DNA of 64,000 bases from contig NZ_JPRF03000020.1 of the NCBI RefSeq assembly GCF_001188955.3, forward strand, positions 1 through 64,000, given 5' to 3'. This document shows, piece by piece, positions 61,360 to 64,000 of the stretch (positions are counted from its first letter, which is position 1; each line of letters begins with the position of its first letter). Position numbers and translations under genes: made by a program. The DNA is from Kitasatospora aureofaciens. Lineage in GTDB: Bacteria > Actinomycetota > Actinomycetes > Streptomycetales > Streptomycetaceae. Under the pieces are notes generated by a model. That model had not been told where the DNA came from. It saw only the letters and a list, made by a program, of their open reading frames with translations, and did no database searches.

Positions 61360-61880
61360 CGGCTTCCGGCAGCGGACTTCAGCGGCTCTCCACGGGCCTT
61401 CGGGCGCCGCTGCCGGGTGGCGTGGACCACGGCGGTGATCACCGGCCGAAAGCTGACGCAACCATTCCGAATTTCGGACTACCCATTGACGTGACGTATC
61501 CGACTGATCACGCTTGGGTGCGGCTCTCCGTTGCGAGGGGACGCCGAGGGGACGTCCGTCCGCGCCACGGTGCTGCTGTCCAGGGGGATCGCGTCAGCAG
61601 GGGGGATCGTGGACCGCCGGGCGCGGCCCGCTCCTCGGCGAGTGCGGAGGCCGCGGCGCGGGTTCAGGGGCCGTGCGCCGCGATCGGACGGTGGCCCGCC
61701 ACGCTGCGCCAGGCGCGTACGCGGCCGGCCGCCGTCCGGTGCGCCGCTCCCCGGGGGCGGATTCCGGCCTAGCGCCAGTCTTCTCCCAGGATTCACTCGG
61801 CTTCACTCAGCACTCGGCTTCACTCGGCTGCGGTCGGCTCTTCGCCCGGCCCTCGGCCGCGCGGGAACCGTCCTTCGGCG
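61360..61880. other. Intergenic region with a short tandem repeat
   Basis: About 520 bp with no gene. CACTCGGCTTCACTC occurs at 61794-61808 and again at 61811-61825 (17-bp period). No other feature was seen. Confidence 0.5.
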
Positions 61881-62855
61881 CTACGCCGGGGTGCGGAACG
61901 TTCGCCGGTAGGCGCTCGGAGCCACGTCCAGCCGTCCGCGCAACTGCAGCCGCAGCGAGGTGCCGGTGCCGAAGCCGGACCGCCGGGCGACCTGGTCGAT
62001 CGTCAGGTCGGTGCGCTCCAGCAACTGCCGGGCCCGCTCGGTGCGCTGGGTGGTGATCCACTGGCCGGGGCTGGCGCCGGTCTCCTCGCGGAAGCGCCGG
62101 GTGAAGGTCCGCACGCTCATGCCCGCCCGGTCGGCGAGCCGGCGCAGCGGAAGCGGCTCCTCCAGGTGCTCCAGTGCCCAGGCGCGGACGGCCGCGGTGC
62201 CGGTGCCGGTGCCGCCGGAGGTCACCGGGCTCGGCGCCTCCACGTACTGCTTCTGGCCGCCGTCGCGCCAGGGCGGCACCAGGCAGTTGCGGGCCACCGC
62301 GTTGGCCACCGCGCTGCCGTGGTCGCGGCGCACCACGTGCAGGCACAGGTCGACCCCGGCGGCGACCCCGCCGGAGGTGAGGATGTCGCCGTCGTCGGTG
62401 TAGAGCACGTCCGGGTCCAGCAGGACCTTGGGGAACGTCCGGGCGAAGAGCTCGGTGTAGCGCCAGTGGGTGGTGGCCGGGCGGCCGTCCAGCAGTCCGG
62501 CGGCGGCCAGCAGGAACGAGCCGGTGCAGATCGACATCAGCCGGGTGCCGGGCCGGATCCGCCGCAGTGCGGCGGCGAGTTCGGGGGTGAAGGGGGCGTC
62601 CGCCAGGTCAGGGTCGGAGTCGTGGGAGGCGGGGAGCACCACGGTGTCGGCCCGCTCCAGCAGTTCGGGCCCGTGGTCGACCGCGATCCGGAAGTCTGCG
62701 CTGGTGGCGACCGGCCCGCCGTCCAGGGTGCAGGTGGCCACCTGGTACAGCGGGCGGCCGGCGTCGTCCTTGGCGTTGCCGAAGATCCTTGCGGGGATGC
62801 CGAGTTCGAAGGCGATCGCGCCCTCCAGGGCGAGTACCGCGACCAGGTGCGCCAT
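61881..62855 (-). CDS. GlxA-family AraC-type transcriptional regulator
   Basis: A 324-residue regulator. The N-terminal DJ-1/PfpI-like domain is VAVLALEGAIAFELGIPARI and LMSICTGSFLLAAAGLLDGR (with Cys in the nucleophile elbow). The C-terminal AraC HTH pair is PLRRLADRAGMSVRTFTRRF and LTIDQVARRSGFGTGTSLRL. GlxA-type regulators respond to unknown ligands and control neighbouring metabolic genes. It is divergent from the MFS transporter (157 bp gap), which is its likely target. Confidence 0.85.
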   Translation of the reverse strand: MAHLVAVLALEGAIAFELGIPARIFGNAKDDAGRPLYQVATCTLDGGPVATSADFRIAVDHGPELLERADTVVLPASHDSDPDLADAPFTPELAAALRRIRPGTRLMSICTGSFLLAAAGLLDGRPATTHWRYTELFARTFPKVLLDPDVLYTDDGDILTSGGVAAGVDLCLHVVRRDHGSAVANAVARNCLVPPWRDGGQKQYVEAPSPVTSGGTGTGTAAVRAWALEHLEEPLPLRRLADRAGMSVRTFTRRFREETGASPGQWITTQRTERARQLLERTDLTIDQVARRSGFGTGTSLRLQLRGRLDVAPSAYRRTFRTPA

Positions 62856-63012
62856 GCCGTTCCCTCCCCGGGGCCCCGTCCTCGGACTCCCGCCTCCCCG
62901 ACCGGAGCGGGGCGCGTCCGGGTCAGGGTACGCGAGGGCGTGGCCCGATTCTTGCGAAAGCTGTCATTCAGGCCACTCGTCCGGGTGGCGCGGGCTCGGG
63001 AGACTCGTCCAC

Positions 63013-64000
63013 GTGACCGAACGCAGTGCCCTCGCCGCCTCCACGCCCGCCGCCCTCGCCGCCTCCACGCCCACCGCCCCCGCGCCCGGCCGGCGCCCCC
63101 GGGTGCACTACGCCTGGGTGGTCGCCGCCGTCGCCCTGCTCGTCCTGCTCGGCTCGGCCGGCTTCCGCTCCACGCCCAGCCTGATGATGGACGCCCTGCA
63201 CAACGAGTTCGGCTGGTCGCTCGGGACGATCTCCAGCGCCACCTCCGTCAACCTCACGCTCTACGGCCTCACCGCCCCCTTCGCCGCCGCCCTGATGGAC
63301 CGTTTCGGCGTGCGCCTGGTGGTCGTCTGCGCGCTGCTGACCATCTCCGTCGGCGCCGGCCTGACCATGCTGATGCGCCAGCCCTGGCAACTGGTCCTGT
63401 GCTGGGGCGTACTGGTCGGCCTCGGCAGCGGCTCGATGGCCGGCGCCTTCGCCACCACCATCACCGGCCGCTGGTTCCAGGCCCGCCAGGGACTGGTCAC
63501 CGGTGTGCTCACCGCCGCCGGAGCAGCGGGAAATCTGGTCTTCCTGCCGGTCGGCGCCTGGCTGGTCGAACAGCACGGCTGGCGCTCGGCCGTGGTCGTG
63601 GTCTCGCTGGCCGCCAGCGCCGTCGCCGTGCCCGTCCTGCTGCTGATGCGTGAGCGCCCCGCCGACCTCGGCCTGCTCCCGTACGGCGCCACCGAGGCCC
63701 CGCCCGAGCCGGTGCGGGACGCCCGCGCCCTGGCCCGCACCCTGCGGGTGCTGCGCGACGCCGCCCGCACCCGGCCGTTCTGGCTGCTGGCGAGCTCCTT
63801 CGCGATCTGCGGCGCCACCACCGCCGGTCTGGTCGGCACCCACTTCATCCCGGCCGCCCACGACCACGGCATGCCCGTCACCACCGCCGCGAGCCTGCTC
63901 GCCCTGATCGGCCTGTTCGACGTGGCCGGCACCGTGTTCAGCGGCTGGCTCACCGACCGGGTCGACTCCCGGCTGCTGCTCACCGTCTACTACGGGCTGC
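63013..64000 (+). CDS. MFS transporter, 3' truncated by window edge
   Basis: The reading frame starts at GTG 63013 (VTERSALAASTPAALA) and is open to the window end, giving about 329 residues. The first helix region is VHYAWVVAAVALLVLLGSAG, followed by SLMMDALHNEFGWSLGTISS, DRFGVRLVVVCALLTISVGA, and the cytoplasmic loop PADLGLLPYGATEAPPEPV. This resembles the OFA/monocarboxylate-like MFS group rather than drug exporters. The remaining helices are outside the window. Divergent from the GlxA-type regulator. Confidence 0.8.
   Translation, partial: MTERSALAASTPAALAASTPTAPAPGRRPRVHYAWVVAAVALLVLLGSAGFRSTPSLMMDALHNEFGWSLGTISSATSVNLTLYGLTAPFAAALMDRFGVRLVVVCALLTISVGAGLTMLMRQPWQLVLCWGVLVGLGSGSMAGAFATTITGRWFQARQGLVTGVLTAAGAAGNLVFLPVGAWLVEQHGWRSAVVVVSLAASAVAVPVLLLMRERPADLGLLPYGATEAPPEPVRDARALARTLRVLRDAARTRPFWLLASSFAICGATTAGLVGTHFIPAAHDHGMPVTTAASLLALIGLFDVAGTVFSGWLTDRVDSRLLLTVYYGL

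Overview
The window is very high-GC DNA with long overlapping reading frames, GTG/TTG starts and actinobacterial gene content (DUF397, DUF2530, DmdR-type DtxR regulator, mycothiol-type DinB/MDMPI fold, FxSxx-COOH RiPP genes). It reads as chromosomal sequence of a Streptomyces or Kitasatospora species. The order citA / pdxH, UPF0309-type SIS gene / dmdR, SCO4402-like gene / purU resembles, from memory, the S. coelicolor SCO4366-SCO4410 neighbourhood. No rRNA, tRNA or CRISPR array was seen.

Layout. 1-7.4 kb: a truncated Hsp90/sacsin-like protein, a CtpE-type P-type ATPase, a DUF2530 protein and a purine permease. 7.4-9.8 kb: an AT-richer accessory island with a restriction-endonuclease-like protein, a membrane-anchored orphan and an IS5-type transposase remnant. 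9.8-22.1 kb: mostly housekeeping and regulatory genes (VOC proteins, a SLATT/DUF4231 membrane protein, an orphan HoxX, an MHYT sensor, MarR + MFS, GNAT, ThpR, SerC, citrate synthase, PdxH).

22.1-34.3 kb and 41.0-46.4 kb hold the most unusual part: three partly redundant modules of the FxSxx-COOH (triceptide, radical-SAM cyclophane) type. Module A is a precursor-like peptide with an extended tail, TIR-like FxsC, ATPase/NB-ARC/TPR FxsT, a short radical SAM FxsB and a separate HExxH (putative 2-oxoglutarate peptide beta-hydroxylase) protein. Module B is a canonical FxsA ending FNSSI, a fused FxsB-HExxH protein and an AAC(3)-like acetyltransferase. Module C is a second FxsC-FxsT pair with no precursor or maturase beside it. 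Two paralogous SLATT membrane proteins lie outside the modules, at 10.4 and 48.3 kb. A plausible reading, which is inference, is that modified peptides are sensed by or regulate the STAND/TPR ATPases and TIR-like proteins.

34.5-41 kb carries small accessory genes (DUF4097, a beta-lactamase-fold hydrolase, GNAT, NIPSNAP, a WYL regulator with a perfect operator, DUF397) with several remnants. 46.4-64 kb is again largely core: a 2-hydroxyacid dehydrogenase lacking the usual catalytic arginine, an alpha/beta hydrolase paired with SLATT, SIS protein, DmdR, a Prim-Pol protein, a TPR regulator, a proline/glycine-rich membrane protein, a solute-binding lipoprotein, PurU, an ECF sigma/anti-sigma pair, an RsbW-like ATPase, a GlxA-type regulator and a truncated MFS transporter.
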